Shown: in pieces, positions 42,021 to 53,058 of the stretch
How positions within the stretch are numbered: the stretch's first letter is position 1
How the letters are laid out: the number at the start of each line of letters is the position of its first letter
Assembly: GCA_034096865.1 (NCBI GenBank)
Contig: JAWQFJ010001277.1
Coordinates: 23,501 to 87,500 of the forward strand
Length of the DNA: 64,000 nt
Reading direction: 5' to 3'
Source: Theodoxus fluviatilis
Lineage: Eukaryota; Mollusca; Gastropoda; Cycloneritida; Neritidae
Notes under the pieces: model-generated
Told to the model about the DNA's origin: nothing
Seen by the model: the letters and a program-made list of their open reading frames with translations, nothing else
Database searches by the model: none
Program-made: the position numbers and the translations under genes

Positions 42021-42500
42021 TACCTGCCCCTGCAGGACATGAAGTTGATGCAGAATGAAGCTTCCATCAAGGCTGTGGCCACCAAGCTGTGGAAGGCGCA
42101 GGGCGGCGGCAAGGGTGACGCCACCCTGACCCCCCAGACGGAGGGCTACGAAAAGTGGGTGGAGGCAGCTGTGCAGCAGGTGATCGAGACCTACATCAAG
42201 CAAGTGACCCTCGACTTCCTGCCCTTTGCCCCCGAGCTGCCAGCAGCAATGCACACAATCACTTCACGTGTGGCCCAGCGCCAGGGCTTCATCTATGTGC
42301 AGACGCCAGCCAGCAAGTACTACTACATACAGAAGAACCGGCAGCGACGCTCAGCCCGCGAGATTTGCCATCTTCTTCAGGTCATTCCAGGTGGCCGCAG
42401 CGGCCGCTACAAGCTGATGCGTGAGGCGTCCTCCCTGTCCCAGCAGCAGCGAGAGAAGGTGAAGGAGCTGTATTTTGCCAACAAAGAGATCGTTATCTAG
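42021..42500 (+). CDS. C-terminal exon of dsRBD protein, R3H-like region
   Basis: This is the terminal coding exon after CTGTCTGCAG, entering in phase 0 and ending with TAG at 42498-42500. It encodes 159 residues beginning YLPLQDMKLMQNEASIKAVA. Residues about 60-115 resemble an R3H single-stranded nucleic-acid-binding fold: an F-x-P-x-L segment (FLPFAPELPA), a helix ending VAQRQGF, then a strand near YYYIQKNR. The usual R-x-x-x-H pair is not clearly conserved. The tail is basic (SGRYKLM, QQQREKVKELY). A dsRBD followed by an R3H domain recalls NF-kappa-B-repressing factor (NKRF), but no G-patch is seen between the two. I therefore leave the symbol empty and treat NKRF-like as one possibility only. 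Confidence 0.75.
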   Translation, partial: YLPLQDMKLMQNEASIKAVATKLWKAQGGGKGDATLTPQTEGYEKWVEAAVQQVIETYIKQVTLDFLPFAPELPAAMHTITSRVAQRQGFIYVQTPASKYYYIQKNRQRRSAREICHLLQVIPGGRSGRYKLMREASSLSQQQREKVKELYFANKEIVI

Positions 42501-44476
42501 ACTCCTAAATGGAAACCTTCATTTGCTCCCTTGATCCTCTATCTTTCTCTGGCTCCTGCATGAGGAAATGCATTATGCCTTCCTACCCAAGGTTTCTCCT
42601 TGTTTTGATGAAGAGAGTACTCTGAGGGAGAGATGATTCTGAATATCTTGCATGTTTACTGATAGTTGAGTCACCTTGGAGACAAACTAGGCAGCCATCA
42701 GTTGTGGTGAAACTCTTTTTACCATGAAGATAAATCACTTTCAACATGTGGGGAGGCAAGAATATGATAACATTTTATCAGGGTGGGTTGGGTTTTGTAT
42801 GGGCTTGAGACATGTCTCCTGTGAGATGGGATGTCAGAATGGTTAGGATGCAAAGATTTTGTTTATGAGGCCAGTTTGTGGGTAAGACTCAATGTGAAGT
42901 CGTGTTGACCCTTGTGAGGACCATCTTTTGTGTTGGTAGCATTTGCTTGTTTGTGGTGTGGTGGAGAATCATTTTTTTGCATGATGTCAAATCTACTTGT
43001 GTTGAGCTTGTTTTCTGTGCATACCTTGAAGGTAGAACAATCAACAGAAAGCCGGTTCGATCGAAAACTGGAGGGAGGCAGGGCTGCATAGTGGGGGTAG
43101 TAAAAGTGCACATGCCATGGTGTTGGTCCAAACTCTCATCGCAGACTGCTGCAAAAGAGGTCATCTAACTTGTTTTTCTTTCTTATTTGACCCCAAAGTG
43201 TACATTCAACCTTGAAAAAGTTAACTCCCATGAAAGGGTCATTTAGTGGTATGCTGTAGATTACAGGAATAGATACTCAATGACTACAGATTTATCATGG
43301 ATGCGCTGTCTGTTTTGCTTGTTCATCATATTCTGGCCCTGGATTTTTTTTTTCTTTGTCTCTTTCCCCCACCCAACTCCGCCGTTTTTATATATATAAT
43401 TTTTTAACAACTTTTTTGCAGTGAAGATGATATGCTTTTACGTGGGTCACTGTGAATGCATCCAACTAGTCTTAGCTGAGTTCCTAGCAATGCTTGTGTA
43501 AACATAAGTAGGAACAAATTATGTGTAGTTCTAAGTTTTCTACCATGTCATTTTATTGGTGAGATTCTGAGGTGGTGCTCTCTGGTGGATGTTTGTGTTT
43601 CTCTCTCACTCACTCTGAAGAAACCACCATCGAAGACAGCAGACAAAATCTTTGCCTGTTTGTACATACTTCTCATTCACTCATGAGATCAGGGAGCCAC
43701 ATCAGCCTGTAAGTTTGTGGGCGTTAATTAACTAAGTGACTCTTACCTTCCCTCTGCCCCGGAGTCTTACCACAGACTTGAAGGAGGGGACTCAATTGCA
43801 ACAATCACTGCTTCCCTTCTGTACAGAGTTGATGCTGGACTAAGTGTAGCAAGTCGGCTTTGACCGCTGGTCATCCTGCCCATGGGAGGGCCTCACTGCC
43901 TAAGCCTTCGTGATGGCGGCCATGTCTCATTGATCACTGCAGTTGTAGTAGTGGCTGTAGAATTCACCTGCACACTTGTGCACGAAAAAAAAAACTTGCT
44001 GGGAAAAGTGCTTCAAAACAACTCAGGAGTAGAGCAGTCCAGCCACTCGGGTGACATTTTCCAACACAAGGACTTGCCTGTATAGACAGAAATATATGTT
44101 GTATATTATCGTTGCATCATCTGGTGCACGATGCTATGTTGTCAAGCTTGTGGATTCGTGTACAAGTTTTACTTCTTTCATTGAAGTAAAGTAGGTGTAT
44201 TGGGGGGAAAAAATTTTAGTATGCAGATAACGATGTTGTGAAGTTTTGTCTTTCCTGATAAATGATGTGATTTTTTTCCTTTTTAATTTTTTTCTAAATT
44301 AGCATCAATCTTTTTTTCTTTCTCACAATGAAGGTTATTTAGATTAATGGTTTCCTCGTTTGTCAGTTTATATGAGTTTTATACTTATGGTTAACTTTTA
44401 TCGTTCCGATACACCATATCATTAAATGACACAAATTTCGCTTCCCATTGCGTTTACATTTGTTTTACACAATAAA
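42501..44476 (+). other. Probable 3'UTR of the dsRBD/R3H gene
   Basis: About 2 kb after the TAG stop has no coding signal and no recognised transposon. An AATAAA at 44471-44476 followed by GT-rich sequence is a plausible polyadenylation signal. The CT microsatellite begins 140 bp downstream. The extent is inferred from the stop codon and this signal alone. Earlier cleavage is possible. Confidence 0.45.
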
Positions 44477-44613
44477 TGTTTTTGTGCAATGCAGTTGTCT
44501 GTTATGCATTTTCCTTCCTTTTGGTTATGTGTCTGTCTCCCTCCACTCTGAAAACATGACCTCCATGGTTTTGTAATGGGTCAATCTGGAATATACTGTC
44601 AATGTTTGTTTGT

Positions 44614-44616
<3 letters not shown>

Positions 44617-44685
<69 letters not shown>
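44617..44685. repeat. (CT)n microsatellite, about 34 units
   Basis: Uninterrupted TC dinucleotides. Confidence 0.98.
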
Positions 44686-44688
<3 letters not shown>

Positions 44689-44689
44689 C

Positions 44690-45059
44690 TTGCTGTTTTT
44701 CTCTTGCCACCAGCTTCTTTGACAAGAGATTTGGAAAAATTATGGTGAACCAGAAGGACCCAAAGGAGAGTCCTTGTCCATCAATCTGCATCAGACAATT
44801 TCCCCATGTTGAAGACCAATGTATTTTCTTTTTACCAACTTCTAGGGTTTGGCAGCAACAGTCAAAGCCCCAAGCTCGTAGAAAATCCACTGAATTGTGG
44901 TTTACAGTCTTTCGAGTATCGGCCTTTGTAGGCTATGTGATGCCACACTGATCAGGGGAGCTGGTTTAAGTTGGAACAAGTTGAGTATAGATTTTTCTTG
45001 TTGTTTGTCTTCAATAAATCTTGGTGAGAAGCAGTGAATCTGTTCTTGGCCCAACTTGT
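44690..45059. other. Intergenic, with a B-repeat-like fragment
   Basis: CGGCCTTTGTAGGCTATGTG at 44919-44938 matches the 3' hairpin of the B repeat in reverse. Otherwise no feature. Confidence 0.4.
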
Positions 45060-45085
45060 GGAGTGGAATTCCACCAAGTCTGCTC

Positions 45086-45434
45086 TGCTGGTGTGACTGC
45101 TGTACCCTTGGTGCTTTGCTGGTGTGACTGCTGTACCCTTGGTGCTTTGCTGGTGTGACTGCTGTACCCTTGGTGCTTTGCTGGTGTGACTGCTGTACCC
45201 TTGGTGCTTTGCTGGTGTGACTGCTGTACCCTTGGTGCTTTGCTGGTGTGACTGCTGTACCCTTGGTGCTTTGCTGGTGTGACTGCTGTACCCTTGGTGC
45301 TTTGCTGGTGTGACTGCTGTACCCTTGGTGCTTTGCTGGTGTGACTGCTGTACCCTTGGTGCTTTGCTGGTGTGACTGCTGTACCCTTGGTGCTTTGCTG
45401 GTGTGACTGCTGTACCCTTGGTGCTTTGCTGGTG
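45086..45434. repeat. 31-bp minisatellite, about 11 units
   Basis: The unit TGGTGTGACTGCTGTACCC..TTGGTGCTTTGC repeats with almost no variation. Because 31 is not a multiple of three, all frames stay open on the minus strand and give 93-bp periodic peptides (KAPRVQQSHQQST), which are not genes. Confidence 0.95.
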
Positions 45435-45440
45435 TTCCTG

Positions 45441-45690
45441 TGGGACTGTGTAGCCGAGCAAATAGAGCATTTGACCTGCAGTTGCCTGCAGCTAGTGGGT
45501 GCTGTGTTAGAAGTCGCACAGATCCTAAAGTTGCTTATTTGGGCATGGTGCTCCACCCACATTGCCTCTCCAGAGGAGTAAAACTGGTCACTGGGCGTGC
45601 ATGGAGGTGACCGGGGGTGAAATTTCTCCTGGAGAATTTCCTCAAAATGGACAAAAATATAGATTATCAGTATTATTATTAGAAGCTGCC
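45441..45690 (+). repeat. tRNA-derived SINE (C family)
   Basis: TGTAGCCGAGCAAATAGAGC (A-box-like head), CTGCACAGATCCTAAAGTTGC-like central part (here GTCGCACAGATCCTAAAGTT), GAGGAGTAAAACTGGTCACT and an A/T-rich ATTATTATTAG tail. The same order is found at 47597-50200 and, inverted, at 60380-60598. Confidence 0.65.
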
Positions 45691-45933
45691 TGTAGGCTTT
45701 TCAAGATAACCTAGCACTTGATGGTGCTAGGATGTTGAACAAGAGTGCTATGTGTAGCGTCCAATAGCCCATGGCGAGGGTGCAATGCATGTACATTCAA
45801 GATGGCTGCTTTTGAAGATTGGAAGGAAATCTCCAACAAAGATGCGTGCAGTGGCAGACGTTTCAAACTGCAATTTCCACCAAGCTGTGCAGGAAGTAAT
45901 AAAAAGGTAGGTTGATGTTATATTTGTCTTTTT

Positions 45934-46951
45934 GACTCACATGCGAAGCAAAAGTGAGTCTATGTACTCGCCCTTTTCGGTCGTTTGGGCGTCCGTGAAA
46001 AACTTTAACGTTGGATTTTTCTCAGAGACTATTAAGTCTATCAACACCCAATTTGGCATGATGGTGTATGATGACAAGGCATCAAAAAACATACATAGTA
46101 ACTTGACCTTGCTTCAAGGTCAAGGTTGCAGGGCCGTAAATGTTGTCTAAAAAACAGCCATTTTTCACATTTTCCCAATTTTCTCTGAAGGTTTTGAGAT
46201 TGAATACCTGACCTATATAAGGTGTATAGGGCAAAGTAATCCCTATCTTTTGATACCAGTTTGATTGACCTTGCTTCAAGGTCAAGGTCACAGAAGCTCT
46301 TTAAAGTTGGATTGTATAAATATTTTGAAGTGACCTTGACCCTAAACTATGGAAGATAACTCTTCCAAACTTCATAACATTGTAGTACACATGTTATACT
46401 TTCATACTAGGTCACCCGTGTCGTCCGTCCTGGTGTCCGGGCGTCCTGTCATCCGTAAAAAACTTTAACGTTGGATTTTTCTCAGAGACTAATAAGTCTA
46501 TCAACACCCAATTTGGCATGATGGTGTAGGATGACAAGGCGTACAAAAACATACATAGTGACTTGACCTTGCTTCAAAGTCAAGGTCACAGGAGCTCTTC
46601 AAAGTTGGATTGTATTTGAATTGACCTTGACCCTGAACTATGGAAGATAACTGTTTCAAACGTAATAATTATGTGGGACACATGTTATACTTTCATCATG
46701 AGGCACATTTGGTCACATATCCTCAAGGTCAATGTCACTTTGACCCTTATGAAATGTGACCAAAATGGGGTAATGAACCACTAAAAGTGACCATATCTCA
46801 TGGTAGAAAGTGCCAATAAGCACCATTGTGCTTCCTATGTCTTGAATTAACAGCTTTGTGTTGCATGACCTTGGATGACCTTGACCTGAAAGTCAAGGTC
46901 ATGTAAAGGTCAAGGTCAAGCATGTGAGTCGTATGGGCTTTGCCCTTCTTG
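45934..46951 (+). repeat. Helentron-like AGGTCA repeat (HINE copy 5), long form
   Basis: 1018 bp with the usual ends. The CCGTAAAAAACTTTAACGTT..ACACCCAATTTGGCATGATG module occurs twice (about 45996 and 46454), as in copy 1, so these two form a longer subfamily. Several half-sites have decayed (CAAGGTCAATGTCAC). Confidence 0.8.
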
Positions 46952-47590
46952 TATGAAAGAATAATTGCTCCAATATCATTGGCAGGAGTAAGCAAGAATT
47001 TCATTAAACTATACTCAAAGGGAGGTACTCTGCAGCCTACATTAGCCATTAGTGAGCTGTTACCTCTCCCTTGATGCAAGTTTTGAGAACTCGTGCTTAT
47101 GCTGTATGTCAGTACTGTAGTTTCGACATGTGTACTTATTGATTCGAGCAGTGCTGAGCCTTGATGTGCAGCTGCACAATATTCCACCTAGGCATCCTCG
47201 AGGTGTGACCAATCTGCAGGTTCACTCAGTTTGTCGAAAAGCTTCCACATCAATGCTCCACATTAACGAGAATGCATCATGGAAGCCATCTTTGTTAGAG
47301 ACTGGTCAAGCTGTGTGGTTCAACTGTCGCCTGTTTAGGCCGCTCAGTGGAGCACTCATTGTCTTGAACAAGATACTGGACTTCTGAGGCAGTGCTTTAC
47401 ATTGAGTGAATAGGGTTGGGCTTTCAGGGAGACAGGCTGACTTACTTGATCATTCTTTGTTGCCTATAGACCTTCAGAGACAGCAAGGTGCCAAAGGTGA
47501 AACCGTGACCCATGGTTGAAGGAAAGGAAACTGGCAAGGAGGGCTGACTGGGGCAGTGTTCAACTTCAAGTATATAAAAATATATAATTT
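46952..47590. other. Intergenic, no feature
   Basis: No recognised gene or repeat. Confidence 0.4.
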
Positions 47591-47596
47591 TTTAAG

Positions 47597-50157
47597 TGGG
47601 GCTTTGTGGCCTAGTCGTGAGAGCGTTTGACTTGCAGTCGCTTTTGGGTGACGGGTGCAGTGTTTGCAGCTGCACAGATCCTAGAGTTGCATCCTTGGGC
47701 AAGGTGCTGCACCCAGGCACTGTACCCAGGCACTGCACCCAGGCACTGCACCCAGGCACTGCACCCAGGCACTGTACCCAGGCACTGCACCCAGGCACTG
47801 CACCCAGGCACTGCACCCAGGCACTGCACCCAGGCACTGCACCCAGGCACTGCACCTAGCACTGCTCCCAGCTCTGCTCCTAGCACTGTACTGTACCCAG
47901 GCACTGCACCCAGGCACTGCACCCAGGCACTGTACCCAGGCACTGTACCCAGGCACTGTACCCAGGCACTGCACCCAGGCACTGCACCCAGGCACTGCAC
48001 CCAGGCACTGTACCCAGGCACTGCACCCAGGCACTGCACCCAGGCTCTGTACCCAGGCACTGTACCCAGGTACTGTACCCAGGCACTGCACCCAGGCACT
48101 GTACCCAGGCACTGCACCAAGCACTGCACCAAGCACTGCACCAAGCACTGCACCAAGCACTGCACCAAGCACTGCACCAAGCACTGCACCAAGCACTGCA
48201 CCAAGCACTGCACCAAGCACTGCACCAAGCACTGCACCAAGCACTGCACCAAGCACTGCACCAAGCACTGCACCAAGCACTGCACCAAGCACTGCACCAA
48301 GCACTGCACCAAGCACTGCACCAAGCACTGCACCAAGCACTGCACCCAGGCACTGTACCCAGGCACTGCACCCAGGCACTGCACCCAGCACTGCACCCAG
48401 CACCGCACCAAGCACTGCACCAAGCACTGCACCAAGCACTGCACCCAGGCACTGTACCCAGCACTGCACCCAGGCACTGCACCCAGGCACTGTACCCAGG
48501 CACTGTACCCAGGCACTGTACCCAGGCACTGTACCCAGGCACTGCACCCAGGCACTGTACCCAGGCACTGCACCCAGGCACTGCACCCAGGCACTGCACC
48601 CAGGCACTGCACCCAGGCACTGCACCCAGGCACTGCACCCAGGCACTGCACCCAGGCACTGTACCCAGGCACTGTACCCAGGCACTGCACCCAGGCACTG
48701 CACCCAGGCACTGCACCCAGGCACTGTACCCAGGCACTGCACCCAGGCACTGTACCCAGGTACTGCACCCAGGCACTGTACCCAGGTACTGCACCCAGGC
48801 ACTGTACCCAGGTACTGCACCCAGGCACTGTACCCAGGTACTGCACCCAGGCACTGCACCCAGGCACTGCACCCAGGCACTGTACCCAGGCACTGCACCC
48901 AGGTACTGCACCCAGGCACTGTACCCAGGTACTGCACCCAGGCACTGTACCCAGGCACTGTACCCAGGCACTGTACCCAGGTACTGCACCCAGGCACTGC
49001 ACCCAGGCACTGTACCCAGGCACTGCACCCAGGCACTGCACCCAGGCACTGCACCCAGGCACTGCACCCAGGTACTGTACCCAGGCACTGCACCCAGGCA
49101 CTGCACCCAGGCACTGTACCCAGGCACTGTACCCAGGCACTGCACCCAGGCACTGTACCCAGGCACTGTACCCAGGCACTGCACCCAGGCACTGCACCCA
49201 GGCACTGCACCCAGGCACTGTACCCAGGTATTGTACCCAGGCACTGCACCCAGGCACTGCACCCAGGCACTGTACCCAGGCACTGTACCCAGGCACTGCA
49301 CCCAGGCACTGTACCCAGGCACTGCACCCAGGCACTGTACCCAGGCACTGTACCCAGGCACTGCACCCAGGCACTGTACCCAGGCACTGCACCCAGGTAC
49401 TGTATCCAGGCACTGTACCCAGGCACTGTATCCAGGTACTGTACCCAGGCACTGTACCCAGGCACTGCACCCAGGCACTGCACCCAGGCACTGTACCCAG
49501 GCACTGCACCCAGGCACTGTACCCAGGCACTGTACCCAGGCACTGTACCCAGGCACTGTACCCAGGCACTGTACCCAGGCACTGTACCCAGGCACTGCAC
49601 CCAGGCACTGCACCCAGGCACTGTACCCAGGCACTGCACCCAGGCACTGCACCCAGGCACTGTACCCAGGCACTGCACCCAGGTACTGTACCCAGGCACT
49701 GCACCCAGGCACTGTACCCAGGCACTGCACCCAGGTACTGTACCCAGGCACTGTACCCAGGCACTGTACCCAGGCACTGCACCCAGGCACTGTACCCAGG
49801 CACTGTACCCAGGCACTGCACCCAGGCACTGTACCCAGGCACTGTACCCAGGCACTGTACCCAGGCACTGCACCCAGGTACTGTACCCAGGCACTGCACC
49901 CAGGTACTGTACCCAGGCACTGCACCCAGGTACTGTACCCAGGCACTGTACCCAGGCACTGTACCCAGGTACTGTACCCAGGCACTGCACCCAGGCACTG
50001 TACCCAGGCACTGTACCCAGGCACTGCACCCAGGCACTGTACCCAGGCACTCACCTACTGAGGAGTCAAACCTGGGCGCTGCACAGTGGACACCTGAGGT
50101 GAAATTCCCCCCCAAAATTTCCTAAACAAAAAAACAAAACAAAAAGATAATTAGCAT

Positions 50158-50198
<41 letters not shown>

Positions 50199-50200
50199 CT
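47597..50200 (+). repeat. tRNA-derived SINE (C family) swollen by a minisatellite
   Basis: The head GGGGCTTTGTGGCCTAGTCG..GAGAGCGTTTGACTTGCAG, the conserved block CACAGATCCTAGAGTTGCAT and CCTTGGGCAAGGTGCTGCAC lead straight into a 2.3-kb array (47707-50050). The SINE 3' part follows: GAGGAGTCAAACCTGGGCGC, GAAATTCCCCCC, A-rich, then (TAG)n at 50157-50197. The array unit is the SINE's own GCTGCACCCAGGCA, so the array grew inside the SINE. Confidence 0.75.
47707..50050. repeat. 13-bp minisatellite (GGCACTGYACCCA)n with a 12-bp sub-array
   Basis: About 180 units, nearly all differing only by C or T in GCACC/GTACC, with some GGTACTG and CTGTATC variants. At 48109-48345 the unit becomes the 12-bp CACCAAGCACTG, repeated about 20 times. 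The 13-bp unit is not divisible by three and has no stop in any frame, so open frames of over 700 codons appear on both strands. Confidence 0.97.
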
Positions 50201-50242
50201 CCCACTACTATTAAGTATTGGACACCAGTTCCCAAGACCTAT

Positions 50243-50695
50243 GCAGTTGTTGAAGGGAGGCAGTTGTTGAAGGGAAGCAGTTGTTGAAGGGAAGCAGTTG
50301 TTGAAGGGAGGCAGTTGTTGAAGGGAGGCAGTTGTTGAAGGGAAGCAGTTGTTGAAGGGAGGCAGTTGTTGAAGGGAAGCAGTTGTTGAAGGGAAGCAGT
50401 TGTTGAAGGGAAGCAGTTGTTGAAGGGAAGCAGTTGTTGAAGGGAAGCAGTTGTTGAAGGGAAGCAGCTGTTGAAGGGAAGCAGCTGTTGAAGGGAAGCA
50501 GTTGTTGAAGGGAAGCAGTTGTTGAAGGGAGGCAGTTGTTGAAGGGAGGCAGTTGTTGAAGGGAGGCAGTTGTTGAAGGGAAGCAGTTGTTGAAGGGAGG
50601 CAGTTGTTGAAGGGAAGGAGTTGTTGAAGGGAGGCAGTTGTTGAAGGGAAGGAGTTGTTGAAGGGAGGCAGTTGTTGAAGGAAAGCAGTTGTTGG
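50243..50695. repeat. 17-bp minisatellite (GCAGTTGTTGAAGGGAR)n
   Basis: About 26 units with A/G variation at the last position and a few C/T changes. It begins 45 bp after the (TAG)n tail of the SINE. Predicted FNNCFPSTTASLQQL peptides are artefacts. Confidence 0.95.
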
Positions 50696-50699
50696 TCTT

Positions 50700-52832
50700 C
50701 AAAACTGTTGCTCACCATCATGAGGATGAATAGCTGTGCAGCCCATCAGCCTTTGAAGACTACTTATTATGGAAATTACTGGAGCTCTATACGAGTAGAG
50801 ACCAAGTCCAGTTTGGGTATCCCCAATAGGCCCAAAAGAAGAAAGAATTGTGGTGAAGGGAACATGCCTATTTAATACAAAAGGGGTGGTGGTTGTGTGT
50901 GTGTGTGTCTGTGTGCTTGTGCATGTGTGTGCATGCATGTGTGTGTGTTGGTAAGATAGGCCAGACTTGGTTATAAAGGAGGCCAGATTCAGACTGCACT
51001 CATATGTGTGTGTGAGTATGCACGATTTAAGAAATGTCATGTGCAGTAGATTCATTTGAACTTGAGTAAAATTTCCTCTTGCTGCAAATTTAAAAAAAAA
51101 CTTCTTAACTTAAATAGTGCTTCATAGGGAAGATGGGACAGCGTGCAGTTTGTTGTTTTTCTTGGGTGTTTAACAATTTGCAAAAAAAGGCTTAGGAGTT
51201 GGCAGGAAAAATAACGATCAGTCTGGTTACCATAACTACAGCTATTTTGGAGGAGGACCTTATTCTTTTATGAATCATGTAGGGAGACGTGGATCTATTC
51301 TTACTCCGAATCCACAGAAACTGGCTGCTGACCAGCTGTTTCTGACTTAGATAATCAAGATCAGCATCTGGCAGCATCTACAAGATGGCGGGAACTGATC
51401 TGCCCTGTCCATGCAGGTACCCTACTAGGATGCCAACAAGAAAATGACAACTGCCGAAGTACAGTTACAGATTCTTTATATCCATAAAGCTCGGCCTTCA
51501 GTTCCTCGTATGGGGTAGATGGTGGGCAAGAAAACTCAACTTGTCAACATCACATTGACTTTCTAGGAAGCAGAGAACAAACTGTACAATATATCACCTT
51601 GAAGCAAGTCGTTCATTTTGATAAAGCAAATCCATATATATAGTACATTCTTAGGTGAGCTCTAAGAGATTAAATGAAATGAACACATGACCACACACCT
51701 TTTCAAACATAAATCACACAAAATCAGGATGAAATTGCCAGCAATCTATAGATTTCCAATTCATAATGCTAGAAAAACAAGCAATGCTTTTTTTACTGCT
51801 TTTTTATCTTCTTTTTCTCTTGGGAGGTATTGTTTGTTGTTCTATTTTCAGGGGAGTGGGTGTATGTGCAAAGGGCATTAGTCAGTTGTCGAGGCAAGAG
51901 GTGCTGGGCTATGCAGAAGCAACAGAAGCCAATCCTTGCCTCCACAAGGCGAAAGGGAAACGAGGTAGAGGCAGCTAAAGGTTTCTCGGCTACAGCAGCC
52001 CATTTGAGTCTCCTGCACTTGGCATTCAAAATCTGCATTGTATCCATGAGCTGTTATTCTCATCTTGAACACAAGATGGTGCATGTGTGTCTCGACTGCT
52101 ATAAACATCTTCCTCTTCGTTGAATACATTTTATGCGAATGCTATCTAGATATATGTACAATATTGACTTGAATTCACTGCATGTACATCTCTAAGGTGT
52201 TTATTGAGAGAAAAAAATTACCTGCACTACTGTTATTCTCTACTGTTATTCTCTACAAATATTTAGCCTTTGAAATGAAAGATACTCTATTTCTTACTAT
52301 GTTCTGCTGCATACCTTTATGATTATTCTACATCACTGTATGAACTCTGACAACACCTATCCTTTTCATTTACAGTTTGAAACTGAGATCATTTTATCAA
52401 ATATGCATCTTAAAAAATATTATTTTTGTCCATAAAATAACTTGACATTCAGTCTTTGTATTGATGCTTGAAAGAACGAGATCCTTTTTTTAAAAATGAA
52501 GTGCTCAGTCACAACTTGAAAACAAAACTGCCAGCATAGCTTACTGTACACAGATCACAACTCGGGTGCATAATTTATCAGCAGTCGAATAAATAAACAA
52601 AGGGAAAAGTGTATCCAGACAGAGTATCAAGATGCCCCAACTGATGACTGACATCAAGGCAAAACATATCACAAGGGACGCACAAACTGCCAGCAGCTTC
52701 ACGAAAGGTCCAGCTCACAGCTGCACAGGATCAAAAGCCCCATAACAACTCAAGGTTGGGCAGAAAGGCTTGAGGCTTGGTAATACTGTGTGGAACGAGA
52801 GGCAGAGTCCAGAGACCAAAGGGTGAGTCCTC
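50700..52832. other. Intergenic or 3'UTR, with a GT-rich patch
   Basis: GT/CATG-rich sequence at 50890-50950; the rest is AT-rich with no gene recognised. The part just below 52833 should be the 3'UTR of the minus-strand exon, and a minus-strand AATAAA (TTTATT near 52199) could serve it. Confidence 0.4.
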
Positions 52833-52955
52833 TCAAAAGTTGACAGCGTTCTTGGCGTTGTGGTAGACACCACTGCCAAAGACACCACGCCGCGAGGTCT
52901 TGTCCGTGTCGAAGTTCTTGATGGCAGCGCTTTTCTCCCCAGTGGTACGGAAAGT
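52833..52955 (-). CDS. Terminal coding exon, minus strand, unknown protein
   Basis: On the minus strand a CTCATCTGCAG acceptor is followed by an open frame in phase 0 of 40 codons and a TGA stop at 52835-52833. It encodes TFRTTGEKSAAIKNFDTDKT, then SRRGVFGSGVYHNAKNAVNF. The GC-rich, conserved-looking coding sequence with a good acceptor stands out from the AT-rich surroundings. I do not recognise the family. It may be the 3' end of the KH-like gene starting at 62027, because it is on the same strand and no other minus-strand gene lies between. Outgoing phase at 61104 is one base, so at least one more exon would be needed. The 3'UTR should run left from 52832. Confidence 0.55.
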   Translation of the reverse strand, partial: TFRTTGEKSAAIKNFDTDKTSRRGVFGSGVYHNAKNAVNF

Positions 52956-53058
52956 CTGCAGATGAGGTTTAGCCTAAAAGAAAAAGTATCAGTCAAAGGG
53001 ACATGTAATGACAACATGATTATAGTAAACATGATGGAAAGGTTCAGGAAGCTTTTAA

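Noticed and set aside
45086..45434. CRISPR-like regular repeat array
   Set aside because: The units are contiguous with no spacers, and the sequence is eukaryotic.
44902..45562. Minus-strand frames of 172-205 codons with KAPRVQQSHQQST repeats
   Set aside because: Produced by the 31-bp minisatellite being open in three frames.
47611..50125. Open frames of 700-834 codons on both strands (CTQALHPGTAPRH and VPGCSAWVQCLG type repeats)
   Set aside because: They are read through a 13-bp tandem repeat that has no stop in any frame. The same peptide pattern appears in all frames, with no start context or splice logic.
50211..50721. Minus-strand frames rich in FNNCFPSTTASLQQL
   Set aside because: Produced by the 17-bp minisatellite.
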